Assembly (NCBI RefSeq): GCF_020524085.2
Contig: NZ_CP129016.1
Coordinates: forward strand, 2,102,001-2,166,000
Source: Halobacillus litoralis
GTDB lineage: Bacteria > Bacillota > Bacilli > Bacillales > Halobacillaceae
Reading direction: 5' to 3'
DNA length: 64,000 nucleotides
Positions 8,816 through 17,516 of this stretch are shown here, in pieces. A program made the position numbers and the translations under genes. Positions within the stretch are counted from its first letter, which is position 1; each line of letters begins with the position of its first letter. Below the pieces are notes generated by a model. The model searched no databases and was not told the DNA's origin. It worked only from the letters and a program-made list of their open reading frames with translations.

Positions 8816-9298
8816 ATGAATTGGGAAAGATTGTATGAAATGCAGCGGAAACTAGATCAATATATAGAAGAGCAGCACGAGATAAAAGAAGGGCAGAAGA
8901 TTGAGGAGAAAGTATTAGCTCTGCTTGTTGAGTTGGGTGAGCTTGCAAACGAAACAAGATGCTTCAAGTTCTGGAGTACAAAAGGCCCCAGTGAAAAAAG
9001 TGTGATATTAGAGGAGTATGTGGATGGAGTTCACTTCCTTCTTTCTTTAGGTTTGGATCTTGGGTATCGTCATTCATCCACTTCACTAGTGGAGTCTGAT
9101 TCCCAAACAGCAGCATTTCTTTCTGTCTATTCTTCTATAGAGGATTTAAGGTTGAAACAGAATGAAAGCTCCTATGTAAAAGCTTTTTATGATTATTTAG
9201 TTCTCGGTCTTGCACTAGGGATTACCGAGAAAGAATTGATTGAAGCGTACGAAAGGAAGAACGCCATCAACTTCGAGCGTCAAGATGAAGGTTATTGA
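8816..9298 (+). CDS. Dimeric dUTPase (MazG-like all-alpha fold)
   Basis: 160 residues. It has the paired metal-binding motifs of the dimeric dUTPase family: EEKVLALLVELGELANETRCFKFWS (about 25-49) and ILEEYVDGVHFLLSLGLDLG (about 63-82). The family hydrolyses dUTP to dUMP, keeping uracil out of DNA and feeding dTMP synthesis. Chosen start ATG 8816, 6 bases after AAGGAGTGTC; the in-frame ATG-like extension to 8798 runs through that site. It is single and lies upstream of ysdC, as in several non-subtilis Bacillaceae. Confidence 0.82.
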   Translation: MNWERLYEMQRKLDQYIEEQHEIKEGQKIEEKVLALLVELGELANETRCFKFWSTKGPSEKSVILEEYVDGVHFLLSLGLDLGYRHSSTSLVESDSQTAAFLSVYSSIEDLRLKQNESSYVKAFYDYLVLGLALGITEKELIEAYERKNAINFERQDEGY

Positions 9299-9381
9299 TT
9301 TTTGGGAAGACTGTATTTTTGTGAAATCGCTTCAAAAGGTTTATAATATCCATTGGATAGGAAAAGGAGGAATTGTTACAT

Positions 9382-10467
9382 ATGGTTAAAAAAGACGAAA
9401 CATTACAAATGTTAAAAGATTTGACGGACGCTAAAGGCGTTCCTGGAAATGAGCGGGAAGCTCGTGATGTGATGAAGCAGTACATCGCTCCTTATGCAGA
9501 TGAAGTGTTTACAGATAATTTAGGCAGTTTGATCGCGAAAAAGATCGGAAATAAAAAAGGCCCAAGTGTTATGGTTGCAGGTCACTTGGATGAGGTAGGC
9601 TTCATGGTTACCCGTATTGATGACCACGGCTATATTTATTTCCAAACGGTTGGCGGTTGGTGGAGCCAGGTCATGCTCGCCCAGCGCGTGACGATCATGA
9701 CACGTAATGGAGATTTGACCGGGGTGATTGGTTCTAAACCACCACACATTCTGCCTCCGGAGCAACGTAAAAAAGCCGTGGATATTAAAGATATGTTTAT
9801 TGATATCGGTGCTTCAAGCAAAGAAGAAGCGATGGAGTTTGGTGTGAAACATGGAGATTCAGTCGTTCCATATTTTGAATTCACACAAATGAAAAATGAG
9901 AAGATGCTTCTTGCGAAAGCATGGGATAACCGTATTGGATGTGCGATTGCCATTGAAGTATTGAAGCAGTTGAAAGGTGAAAAACACCCGAATATCGTTT
10001 ATGGTGTTGGAACCGTCCAGGAAGAAGTAGGTCTTCGTGGTGCTCGTACTTCTGCCAATGTGATTAATCCGGATATCGCTTTTGGTGTTGATGTTGGAAT
10101 CGCTGGAGATACACCTGGTGTGTCTGATAAAGATGCTTCAAGTAAGATGGGCGAAGGTCCACAAATCATTCTCTATGATGCGTCCATGATTTCACATAAA
10201 GGCCTTCGTGATTTCGTAACAGACACCGCGGATGCCAATGAGATTCCGTACCAATTCGATTCTCTTGCAGGGGGCGGAACGGACTCTGGTGCGATTCACT
10301 TAAGCCATGATGGTGTTCCTGCGCTATCCATTACGATTGCAACACGCTACATTCACTCTCATGCAGCGATGCTTCATCGTGATGACTTTGAAAATGCGGT
10401 ACGTTTGATTGTTGAGGTCATTAAAGGACTTGATGCAGATAAAGTCCAGGAAATAACATTTAACTAA
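9382..10467 (+). CDS. ysdC: M42-family metallo-aminopeptidase YsdC
   Basis: 361 residues; cytoplasmic co-catalytic zinc aminopeptidase of the tetrahedral M42 family (glutamyl aminopeptidase/endoglucanase-M type). Visible metal and catalytic motifs: [11 protein letters not shown] (His and the following Asp), [20 protein letters not shown] (catalytic Glu pair), [12 protein letters not shown] and the late metal His in [14 protein letters not shown] 9382 is chosen because AAAGGAGG at 9364-9370 is ideally spaced; TTG 9373 is too close to it. Synteny with B. subtilis ysdC (ysdA-ysdB-ysdC-sspI) supports the name. Confidence 0.93.
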   Translation: MVKKDETLQMLKDLTDAKGVPGNEREARDVMKQYIAPYADEVFTDNLGSLIAKKIGNKKGPSVMVAGHLDEVGFMVTRIDDHGYIYFQTVGGWWSQVMLAQRVTIMTRNGDLTGVIGSKPPHILPPEQRKKAVDIKDMFIDIGASSKEEAMEFGVKHGDSVVPYFEFTQMKNEKMLLAKAWDNRIGCAIAIEVLKQLKGEKHPNIVYGVGTVQEEVGLRGARTSANVINPDIAFGVDVGIAGDTPGVSDKDASSKMGEGPQIILYDASMISHKGLRDFVTDTADANEIPYQFDSLAGGGTDSGAIHLSHDGVPALSITIATRYIHSHAAMLHRDDFENAVRLIVEVIKGLDADKVQEITFN

Positions 10468-10480
10468 TGACGTATGATAT

Positions 10481-10514
10481 AAAAAGCCAACCTTTTTCAG
10501 GTTGGCTTTTTCTT
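10481..10514. terminator. Bidirectional terminator between ysdC and sspI
   Basis: AAAAAGCCAACC / GGTTGGCTTTTT stem with a TTTTTCA loop, A-tract on one side and T-tract on the other, serving both convergent genes. Confidence 0.9.
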
Positions 10515-10726
10515 ATTGATTTTGCTTCAATCCCTGCTCTAACGTATCAAGGATTTCTTGTCTTTCTTGTTCATCGGATTCTTTCCATAACATTTCAAAA
10601 GACACCAAGGCCAGGAAGCATTTTTTCTTCGCCTTTTTGAAGGGCATCATCGATGGTTGCTTCCAACTGTTCCGCGTTATGTCCGCTGACGTTAGAAAGA
10701 ATCGCAGCTCTTAAGTTCAAGTTCAT
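10513..10726 (-). pseudogene. sspI: Small acid-soluble spore protein SspI, frameshifted in this sequence
   Basis: On the minus strand, ATG 10726 opens [20 protein letters not shown] and reaches [11 protein letters not shown], then meets TGA. The missing C-terminus (EMLWKESDEQERQEILDTLE and so on to TAA) follows in another frame. The span is 214 bases, two short of the 216 needed for the 71-residue B. subtilis SspI. The break lies at a run of four T (plus-strand AAAA at 10592-10595), where six would restore VFFE. A homopolymer contraction in the sequence, or a true lesion, are both possible. SspI is a minor DNA-associated protein of the spore core. Position next to ysdC matches B. subtilis. 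Confidence 0.85.
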
Positions 10727-10841
10727 CGGTCATTCAACCTCCTTTTCTGCATAACTTCGCGAATATTCTTCTTTAGTTTGACCAACCATGGTCCTGCTAT
10801 GTATGATGAATGAGAAATAAACACGCAAATGAGGGACTATT

Positions 10842-11576
10842 ATGTTGACTTCCTTACAAAATACAAAAGTGAAGGAATGGAAAAAACTACATAAACGCAA
10901 ATATAGAAATCAAACAGGAAACTTTATTGTAGAAGGCTTTCATCTCGTAGAAGAAGTGCTGAAGAGCGATTGGGAGATCGTTGAAATGATTGTCCGTGAA
11001 GGAACAGACTTTTCAATCCCTGGAGATATTCCTGCGGTAATGGTCAATGATGCTGTGTTTCAGGCAATTGCAGAAACTGAAACACCCCAAGGGATTGCAG
11101 CAATCGTCAAACAGAAGGAAGCATCTGTAGATCAAGCTGCATTAACCTTAATGCTTGACTCCGTGCAGGATCCCGGGAATGTAGGTACACTAATTCGGAC
11201 AGCGGATGCAGCAGGATTCGACCAGGTGATTTTAGGTTCCGGTACTGTGGATGTTTACAATGATAAAGTCATCCGGGCGACGCAAGGATCTATCTTTCAC
11301 ATTCCCGTCATCACGGGCGAGCTAGAAGACTTTGTAGAACCGTTGAAAAAAGAAGGGGTGCAGATTTGGGCATCTGCTCTGAAAGATGCTGCCCCTTTTC
11401 AACAACTGCAAGCTCCTTCTAAAGCTGCACTCATTGTAGGGAATGAAGGTCAAGGGATCCAGGAGAACCTTTTGGACCAAGCCGATCAACGGGTCTATAT
11501 CCCGATTTATGGACAGGCCGAGTCCTTGAATGTAGGAATCGCAGGGGCTGTTCTTATGTATCATTTAAAGGGATGA
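10842..11576 (+). CDS. ysgA: TrmH-family (SpoU) rRNA 2'-O-methyltransferase YsgA
   Basis: 244 residues. The N-terminal substrate-binding domain begins LQNTKVKEWKKLHKRKYR and has FIVEGFHLVEEVL. The C-terminal SPOUT knot has the three motifs: DSVQDPGNVGTLIRTADAAGF, LIVGNEGQGI and IPIYGQAESLNVGIAGAVLMY. Such enzymes transfer a methyl from SAM to a ribose 2'-OH of rRNA; the exact site is not deducible here. B. subtilis ysgA is in the same position just before pheST. The start ATG follows a weak site (GAGGGAC). Confidence 0.9.
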   Translation: MLTSLQNTKVKEWKKLHKRKYRNQTGNFIVEGFHLVEEVLKSDWEIVEMIVREGTDFSIPGDIPAVMVNDAVFQAIAETETPQGIAAIVKQKEASVDQAALTLMLDSVQDPGNVGTLIRTADAAGFDQVILGSGTVDVYNDKVIRATQGSIFHIPVITGELEDFVEPLKKEGVQIWASALKDAAPFQQLQAPSKAALIVGNEGQGIQENLLDQADQRVYIPIYGQAESLNVGIAGAVLMYHLKG

Positions 11577-11578
11577 GG

Positions 11579-11607
11579 TTGCATCCTTAGTCTTCTTTGA
11601 CTATAAT
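11579..11607 (+). promoter_or_regulatory. Sigma-A promoter of pheST
   Basis: TTGCAT at 11579-11584, 17-base spacer, TATAAT at 11602-11607, just upstream of the T-box leader. Confidence 0.65.
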
Positions 11608-11639
11608 ATATTCAGTTGATAAAAATTAAACAATGAAAA

Positions 11640-11873
11640 GCAAAGAAAGAGCAAAGTAGATGATGTAAATCGTTATAGGGAGGAAGCACCTTGGACTGGA
11701 AGTGCTTCTAACGTGGCATGCATCGAAATTTCACTCTGGAGCTGGCCGCTGGCCCGGATTATATCCGTTATTTTCATCAAAGTGGGCACATGTAATGTGT
11801 CAACAAGGGTGGTACCGCGAAACGACCATACAAGTCTCGTCCCTTTTCAGGGAGGAGGCTTTTTTTTATTTTC
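11640..11873 (+). promoter_or_regulatory. T-box riboswitch leader of pheST
   Basis: T-box core AAGGGTGGTACCGCG at 11806-11820 after an extended stem I region that includes CTGGAAGTGC. A terminator hairpin (GTCTCGTCCC / GGGAGGAGGC) with eight Ts follows at 11841-11870. The setting predicts a Phe specifier (TTC occurs near 11730), but I did not fold it. Reads uncharged tRNA-Phe. Confidence 0.92.
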
Positions 11874-11950
11874 CAGCCGTTTTTTAACAGTAAAAAGTTC
11901 TGAAGCATCAAGGGAAAATGAGTCGAAACGATTTTAAAGGAGGAAAAAGC

Positions 11951-12985
11951 ATGAAGGAACGTTTAGAAGAGCTGCAACAGGAAGCCTTGGCCAAAGTCGA
12001 TCAAGCGGATTCTGTTCAAGGCTTGAAGGATGTAAGAGTCGAGTACTTAGGGAAAAAGGGTCCTATTACGGAAGTTCTGAGAGGAATGGGCAAATTGTCC
12101 AAAGAAGAGCGTCCGGTCATCGGTCAATTGGCTAATGATGTTCGTGAAAGTATTGCTCAAGCCATTGAGACAAAGCAAACAGCACTTGAGGATGCGGAAT
12201 TAGAGAAACAATTGGAAGAAGAAAGCATTGATGTCACACTCCCTGCCCGTCCTGTGAAAGTCGGCGGTCCGCACTTATTGACGAGCATCGTAGAAGAAAT
12301 CGAAGACCTCTTCATCGGTATGGGGTTTGAAATCAAAGAGGGTCCTGAAGTGGAGACGGACTATTATAACTTTGAAGCGCTGAATTTGCCGAAAGGCCAC
12401 CCGGCTAGAGATATGCAGGATTCTTTTTATGTTACGGAAGAACTCTTGATGCGTACCCATACGTCTCCTGTTCAAGCACGAACAATGGGAGCTAAAGATG
12501 GCAGTGAACCCGTCAAAATGATCTGCCCTGGTAAGGTGTACCGTCGTGACACAGATGATGCTACGCACTCTCACCAATTCACACAAATTGAGGGACTGTT
12601 AGTTGATAAGAACGTCCGAATGAGTGATTTGAAGGGGGTTCTGAATGCATTCGCGAAGCAAATGTTCGGAGCGGATCGTGAAATCCGTCTGCGTCCAAGC
12701 TTCTTCCCATTCACAGAGCCATCTGTAGAAATGGATATCTCCTGCAAAGTTTGTGGAGGAAAAGGCTGTTCAGTATGTAAAGGTACCGGCTGGATCGAAA
12801 TTCTCGGTGGAGGAATGGTTCACCCGAACGTGCTTGAAATGGCGGGCTATGATCCGAAAGAATATTCCGGATTCGCATTCGGTATGGGACCAGAGCGGAT
12901 TGCGATGTTGAAATATGGAGTAGATGATATCCGTCACTTCTACACCAATGATATTCGATTCTTAGAACAGTACCATAAGGCTTAA
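11951..12985 (+). CDS. pheS: Phenylalanyl-tRNA synthetase alpha subunit
   Basis: 344 residues, identical in length to B. subtilis PheS. The N-terminal part is a coiled-coil arm that contacts tRNA-Phe. The class II catalytic core follows with [11 protein letters not shown] (motif 2 region), [22 protein letters not shown] and the motif 3 segment [16 protein letters not shown]. Works as an alpha2-beta2 tetramer with PheT, encoded 15 bases downstream. ATG 11951 follows AAAGGAGG by 7 bases; the in-frame ATG 11918 would read through that site. Confidence 0.98.
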   Translation: MKERLEELQQEALAKVDQADSVQGLKDVRVEYLGKKGPITEVLRGMGKLSKEERPVIGQLANDVRESIAQAIETKQTALEDAELEKQLEEESIDVTLPARPVKVGGPHLLTSIVEEIEDLFIGMGFEIKEGPEVETDYYNFEALNLPKGHPARDMQDSFYVTEELLMRTHTSPVQARTMGAKDGSEPVKMICPGKVYRRDTDDATHSHQFTQIEGLLVDKNVRMSDLKGVLNAFAKQMFGADREIRLRPSFFPFTEPSVEMDISCKVCGGKGCSVCKGTGWIEILGGGMVHPNVLEMAGYDPKEYSGFAFGMGPERIAMLKYGVDDIRHFYTNDIRFLEQYHKA

Positions 12986-13000
12986 AGGAGGAATGAAACC

Positions 13001-15427
13001 ATGCTTGTATCATTGAATTGGTTGCAAGAATATATTGATGTCAGTCGTTACTCGCCAGAAGAGCTGGCAGAAATCATTACGAAGACTGGAATTGAAGTGG
13101 AAAGTGTTGAACCTGTAGCAAAAGAGGTCACAGGCGTTGTTGTTGGGTATGTCCGTTCCTGTGAACAGCACCCGAACGCCGATAAATTGAACCTTTGCCA
13201 AGTGGACGTAGGAGCAGAAACGCTTCAGATCGTTTGTGGGGCACCGAATGTCGCTGAAGGTCAAAAAGTGGCTGTAGCTACACCAGGAGCGGTACTCCCA
13301 GGGAACTTCAAAATTAAGAAGACGAAACTCCGCGGAGAAGAATCCAATGGAATGATTTGTTCGCTTCAGGAGCTTGGAGTCGATGAAAAAGACGTCCCGA
13401 AAGAATACGCTGATGGTATTTTCGTATTTCCAGAAGACGTAGAAGTCGGAGCAAATGCCGTTTCCTTGTTGAACCTTGATGATTTAATCATCGAGCTTGG
13501 TTTGACACCAAACCGTTCGGATGCTCTAAGCATGGCTGGCGTAGCCTATGAAGTGGCAGCGGCGATCGATGGCACGTATGAATTGGCTGATGAAAATGTC
13601 CAAATGTCTGATGAAAAAGCAACAGATCATGTCTCTGTAGTCGTGGAAGACTCTGAAGCGAACCCTTATTATGGAGCTTTCATTATTAAAGACATCCAAG
13701 TCGGCCCTTCTCCACTGTGGATGCGCAACCGCCTGACTGCCGCAGGCATCCGTCCAATTAACAATGTCGTGGACATTACAAACTACGTACTTATGGAGTA
13801 TGGACAGCCGCTACATGCTTTCGATTACGATCGCTTTGGCTCGAATACCATCGTCACACGTCATGCGAAAGATGGAGAAAAGATAACCACACTTGATGAC
13901 CAGGAACGGACGCTGAAAAGCAATCACCTCGTTATTACAAACGGGGAAAAAGCTCACGCCATTGCTGGTGTCATGGGTGGAGCGGAGTCTGAAGTTCAAG
14001 ATGATACGAAAAATATTATTTTAGAAGCCGCATATTTCCACCCGTCTGTGGTACGTGAAGCTTCTAAAGGTCATGGACTCCGCAGTGAATCCAGTACACG
14101 ATTTGAAAAAGGTGTTGATCCGAATCGTGTAGAACGTGCGGGCTTGAGAGCCTGCGAACTTCTTGCAAAATACGCAGGAGGAACGGTATTGGATGGTGTC
14201 GTGTCCCATGACGAACTGGACCGCACTGAAAAGCAAGTCACTGTAAACACAAGCACCATCAATGATCGACTAGGAACAGAAATATCCGATGAGGATATCG
14301 CTGACATTTTCCGTCGTCTTCAGTTCAATTATGATCAGAATGGGGATGAGTTCCAGGTATCTGTTCCAACGCGCCGTGGGGACATTACGATCTTTGAAGA
14401 TATGCTGGAAGAAGTGGCGAGGATTTATGGCTATGATAATCTTCCGTACACACTTCCACAAGGTGCGTCTCAAGCAGGAGGCCTTACACTTGAGCAACTG
14501 CTGAAACGTAAAGTGAAAGCATACTTTGAAGGTGCGGGACTTCATGAGACCATCACTTATTCCCTTACTCATAAGGATAAAGCTCAAATGCTTGTCAGTC
14601 CTGAAGTGAAAGAAAAATCCGTGAGCCCTGTCGCTTTAGCTATGCCTATGAGTGAAGATCATGGAACGCTTCGGTTGAGCATGGTTCCTGAGTTGTTAGA
14701 GTCCTTATCCTATAACGTGGCACGTAAACAAGAAAACCTTGCTTTCTATGAAGTTGGTACCGTGTTTATCAGTGAAGAGGAAAACGTAACGAAACAGCCG
14801 CAGGAAATGTTGCGTGCATCAGGCGCATTGACAGGGGAATGGCTCTCCCATCCATGGCAGCAGGAGAAAAAATCGGTGGACTTTTTCGTTGCTAAAGGTA
14901 TATTGGAAGGATTAAGTGAACAGCTGGATCTTCCTTTCACTTATGAAAAATCGAAGTTGGATCATATGCACCCAGGACGTACGGCGACCGTGTCGATCAA
15001 TGGAGAAGTGATCGGATTTGTGGGGCAGGTTCATCCGAAGCTTCAAAAACAGCTTGGATTGAAAGAAACCTATGTCTTTGATGTGAATTTGGAAGCTCTC
15101 ATTGAGGAATATCAGAAAGAAGAGAAGTTCCAGACCATCCCACGCCACCCATCTGTTTCTCGTGACATTGCACTCGTCGTAGATGAAAATGTCACTGCAG
15201 GATCAATTGAGGAGACGATTGCAGAGGCTGGAACCCCATTAGTGAAGGATGTTCAAGTATTCGACCTATATCAAGGTGAACATTTAGATGAAGGGAAGAA
15301 GTCTCTCGCTTTCCGTCTGCTTTACCTGGATCCCCTTCGTACGTTGAAGGATCAAGAAGTAGAAGAGGCACACAACGCTATCCTGGAAGCGGTGAAAAAT
15401 CAGCATCAGGCTGAGCTTCGGGGATAA
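13001..15427 (+). CDS. pheT: Phenylalanyl-tRNA synthetase beta subunit
   Basis: 808 residues (804 in B. subtilis). Domains in order: N-terminal tRNA-binding OB fold (about 40-150, with HPNADKLNLCQVD), B3/B4 editing domain that clears Tyr-tRNA-Phe (about 210-400, RSESSTRFEKGVDP), B5 domain, catalytic-like core, and C-terminal ferredoxin-fold anticodon domain (PRHPSVSRDIALVV; YLDPLRTLKDQEV). The ribosome binding site AAAGGAGG is 8 bases before the ATG. Co-transcribed with pheS from the T-box leader and followed by a terminator. Confidence 0.98.
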   Translation: MLVSLNWLQEYIDVSRYSPEELAEIITKTGIEVESVEPVAKEVTGVVVGYVRSCEQHPNADKLNLCQVDVGAETLQIVCGAPNVAEGQKVAVATPGAVLPGNFKIKKTKLRGEESNGMICSLQELGVDEKDVPKEYADGIFVFPEDVEVGANAVSLLNLDDLIIELGLTPNRSDALSMAGVAYEVAAAIDGTYELADENVQMSDEKATDHVSVVVEDSEANPYYGAFIIKDIQVGPSPLWMRNRLTAAGIRPINNVVDITNYVLMEYGQPLHAFDYDRFGSNTIVTRHAKDGEKITTLDDQERTLKSNHLVITNGEKAHAIAGVMGGAESEVQDDTKNIILEAAYFHPSVVREASKGHGLRSESSTRFEKGVDPNRVERAGLRACELLAKYAGGTVLDGVVSHDELDRTEKQVTVNTSTINDRLGTEISDEDIADIFRRLQFNYDQNGDEFQVSVPTRRGDITIFEDMLEEVARIYGYDNLPYTLPQGASQAGGLTLEQLLKRKVKAYFEGAGLHETITYSLTHKDKAQMLVSPEVKEKSVSPVALAMPMSEDHGTLRLSMVPELLESLSYNVARKQENLAFYEVGTVFISEEENVTKQPQEMLRASGALTGEWLSHPWQQEKKSVDFFVAKGILEGLSEQLDLPFTYEKSKLDHMHPGRTATVSINGEVIGFVGQVHPKLQKQLGLKETYVFDVNLEALIEEYQKEEKFQTIPRHPSVSRDIALVVDENVTAGSIEETIAEAGTPLVKDVQVFDLYQGEHLDEGKKSLAFRLLYLDPLRTLKDQEVEEAHNAILEAVKNQHQAELRG

Positions 15428-15441
15428 ACCATAGAATAAAC

Positions 15442-15480
15442 TAAAAAGCTCAGAGTTTCCTTAACTCTGAGCTTTTTGTA
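15442..15480. terminator. Bidirectional terminator between pheT and rnhC
   Basis: Perfect stem AAAAAGCTCAGAGTT / AACTCTGAGCTTTTT with loop TCCTT; A- and T-flanked, so usable from both sides. Confidence 0.93.
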
Positions 15481-15494
15481 TAAGCAACTACTGA

Positions 15495-16436
15495 TTATTT
15501 AACAAATTTCTTCGCTTTTTCCGTGGTTGCAAAGTGGACTTTGGCTATTTCCTCAAGCTTCTCTTCACCGTAAGCTTCAATGATAGCTGCAGCAGCACGA
15601 TCGACTTTTCCGGAGGCGCCTTTTGGTACCGGAAGACCTGTATCGAATTCCATCTGGTTCATCGCTTTTACAAAAGCAGATCGTGCAATGATGGAAGCTG
15701 TTGCAACAGCAATCGAATAACTTTCCGCTTTTGTCATAAAGTAAACATGTTCTTGGAGCTGCTGATTTTCACTTCTTAAATGCTTCTCGTACACATGTGG
15801 TTCTGAGAATTGGTCTATTAAAATTCCATCCGGTTTGACAGGTGCAATTTTCTCGAGAAGACGGTTCAAGGCTTGATGATGGAGGAGCGTTTTCATCTTC
15901 CCCTGACTCCAGCCTTTTCTCTGCCACTGGTTGTATTTTTTATTCGGCAGCCGCAGCAGACTGTAAGGGATATTCATGGCCACAATATCTTTCGCCAGAT
16001 CTGTGATTTGAGCATCCGATAGGTTTTTTGAATCTTTGACACCGATCGCTTTCAATTGTGGAATCTGTTCTTTCGTTACAAAAGCGGCTGCTACAGTTAT
16101 GGGTCCAAAGTAGTCCCCGGTCCCCGCTTCATCAGATCCAATATGAGAGCTTACGAAAAGCTCCTGATCAGGATGGTAAGCGTGGCGTTTATTCTTGCTC
16201 TTGCTATTGCTCTGACCTCCCGAGGTCGGGGATGAAACGGTTCCCCATTTCTCAGCTTCTTCTTCTGGTTTTTGACCTTGGAAAAGCACCTTGCCTGATT
16301 TGTAGGCTGTAATCGTACAGTTCGCTGTTTTAGCGGCAAACAACGCCGTCGGAGGACAGTTTTTTTGACTTGAGGCGTAATGCTTCTTCATCTTCTCTAG
16401 TGTAGAGGCAGGTAATTTTAATACAACTTGGGGCAT
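15495..16436 (-). CDS. rnhC: Ribonuclease HIII
   Basis: 313 residues, the same as B. subtilis RnhC. Cuts the RNA strand of RNA-DNA hybrids. The N-terminal TBP-like substrate-binding domain (about 1-80) is followed by the RNase H type 2 domain with the opening catalytic motif GSDEAGTGDYFGPI (Asp-Glu), the third acidic residue in ILIDQF and KAESYSIAVATASIIAR. ATG 16436 gives the standard N-terminus MPQVVLKLP; the frame extends upstream to 16538 without a plausible start. Transcribed opposite to pheT and zapA, as in B. subtilis. Confidence 0.96.
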   Translation of the reverse strand: MPQVVLKLPASTLEKMKKHYASSQKNCPPTALFAAKTANCTITAYKSGKVLFQGQKPEEEAEKWGTVSSPTSGGQSNSKSKNKRHAYHPDQELFVSSHIGSDEAGTGDYFGPITVAAAFVTKEQIPQLKAIGVKDSKNLSDAQITDLAKDIVAMNIPYSLLRLPNKKYNQWQRKGWSQGKMKTLLHHQALNRLLEKIAPVKPDGILIDQFSEPHVYEKHLRSENQQLQEHVYFMTKAESYSIAVATASIIARSAFVKAMNQMEFDTGLPVPKGASGKVDRAAAAIIEAYGEEKLEEIAKVHFATTEKAKKFVK

Positions 16437-16583
16437 AATGGATTCCTTTCTGTCTAAAATGATAGGATTAGTATAGCAAAGTGAATGGGAAAAGAGAACA
16501 TTTGCGAAAAACATCCATATTGGTTTCCTATTTGTCAAGCTTCGTGTTAATATAAAGTTTAGGATTGAGAGAAACTAGGGGGT

Positions 16584-16868
16584 ATGAATGTGTCGCAGTC
16601 AGACCAAGAGAAAAAAAGAATTACAGTGGAGATCAACAAACGATCTTACACTATAGTTGGTCATGAAGAGCCCCATCATATCCGTATGGTATCCAGTCTA
16701 GTGGATCAAAAGATGCGAGAGATCCATGAAGCAAACCCAAGCCTGGATACGGCAAAGCTCGCCGTTTTGACCGCTGTGAATACGATGAATGAATATATGA
16801 AATTAAAGGAAGAATGTACAGAACTTATGAACTATATTGAAAAGAAAGAGAAAGAGGACAGAGGGTAA
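16584..16868 (+). CDS. zapA: Cell division protein ZapA
   Basis: 94 residues. ZapA bundles FtsZ filaments and stabilises the Z ring. The N-terminal part (KKRITVEINKRSYTIVGHEEPHHIRMVSSLVD) and the C-terminal coiled coil ending in KEKEDRG match B. subtilis ZapA/YshA, about 9 residues longer at the N-terminus. GTG 16588 is not in frame; ATG 16584 follows CTAGGGGG closely. The stop is one base before cvpA, as in the zapA-yshB pair of Bacillus. Confidence 0.93.
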   Translation: MNVSQSDQEKKRITVEINKRSYTIVGHEEPHHIRMVSSLVDQKMREIHEANPSLDTAKLAVLTAVNTMNEYMKLKEECTELMNYIEKKEKEDRG

Positions 16869-16869
16869 A

Positions 16870-17412
16870 ATGATTGATTTATTGTTGTTGTTTATTTTGT
16901 TTATTGGTGTAATAACGGGTTTGAAAAGAGGTTTCATTCTACAGCTTTTCCATCTCATTGGATTTGTTGTGGCCTTTGTACTCGCTGTTATCTACTATGA
17001 TGACCTTGCGCCGAAATTGACGTTATGGGTACCTTATCCAGAACTACCTCAGGATTCTTCATGGGCGATCTTCTTAGGAAATCTGCCATTGGAACAAGCC
17101 TTTTATAACGCTGTTGCTTTTGCCATTATCTTTTTTGGAGCCAAAATCATCTTACATATTATTGCGTCCATGTTGGACTTTGTTTCAGAATTGCCGATTC
17201 TGCACTCGTTGAATACGTTGTTAGGTGGAATTTTAGGCTTTATTGAAAACTATGTCATCTTATTCGTGGTGCTGTACATAGCGGCACTTGTACCTCTAGC
17301 TGGGGTGCAAAGTGCTTTGGACGGATCGATTCTTGCACAGCTGATCATCGAACACACACCAGTCTTTTCAGAACAATTGAAGACGCTGTGGATTGAACAT
17401 GTAGCTGGCTGA
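16870..17412 (+). CDS. yshB: CvpA-family membrane protein (YshB)
   Basis: 180 residues with four membrane segments. The opening MIDLLLLFILFIGVITG followed by KRGFILQLFHLIGFVVAF is the CvpA/colicin V production fold. The precise role is unknown. ATG 16870 lies one base after the zapA stop with AGAGGGT as ribosome binding site, so the pair is probably translationally coupled. An in-frame ATG at 16837 lies inside zapA and is rejected. B. subtilis yshB has the same place and size. Confidence 0.9.
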   Translation: MIDLLLLFILFIGVITGLKRGFILQLFHLIGFVVAFVLAVIYYDDLAPKLTLWVPYPELPQDSSWAIFLGNLPLEQAFYNAVAFAIIFFGAKIILHIIASMLDFVSELPILHSLNTLLGGILGFIENYVILFVVLYIAALVPLAGVQSALDGSILAQLIIEHTPVFSEQLKTLWIEHVAG

Positions 17413-17439
17413 GTGGAATGTTAGGATGAAAGTACAGGT

Positions 17440-17476
17440 AGAGCCGCTATGATTATGATCATGGCGGCTCTTTTTC
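17440..17476 (+). terminator. Terminator after zapA-cvpA
   Basis: AGAGCCGC / GGCGGCTCT stem around TATGATTATGATCAT, itself partly self-complementary, then five Ts. Confidence 0.8.
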
Positions 17477-17516
17477 ATCTTAAAAACAGAATAAAACATG
17501 AAGGAGTCGATAAAAC

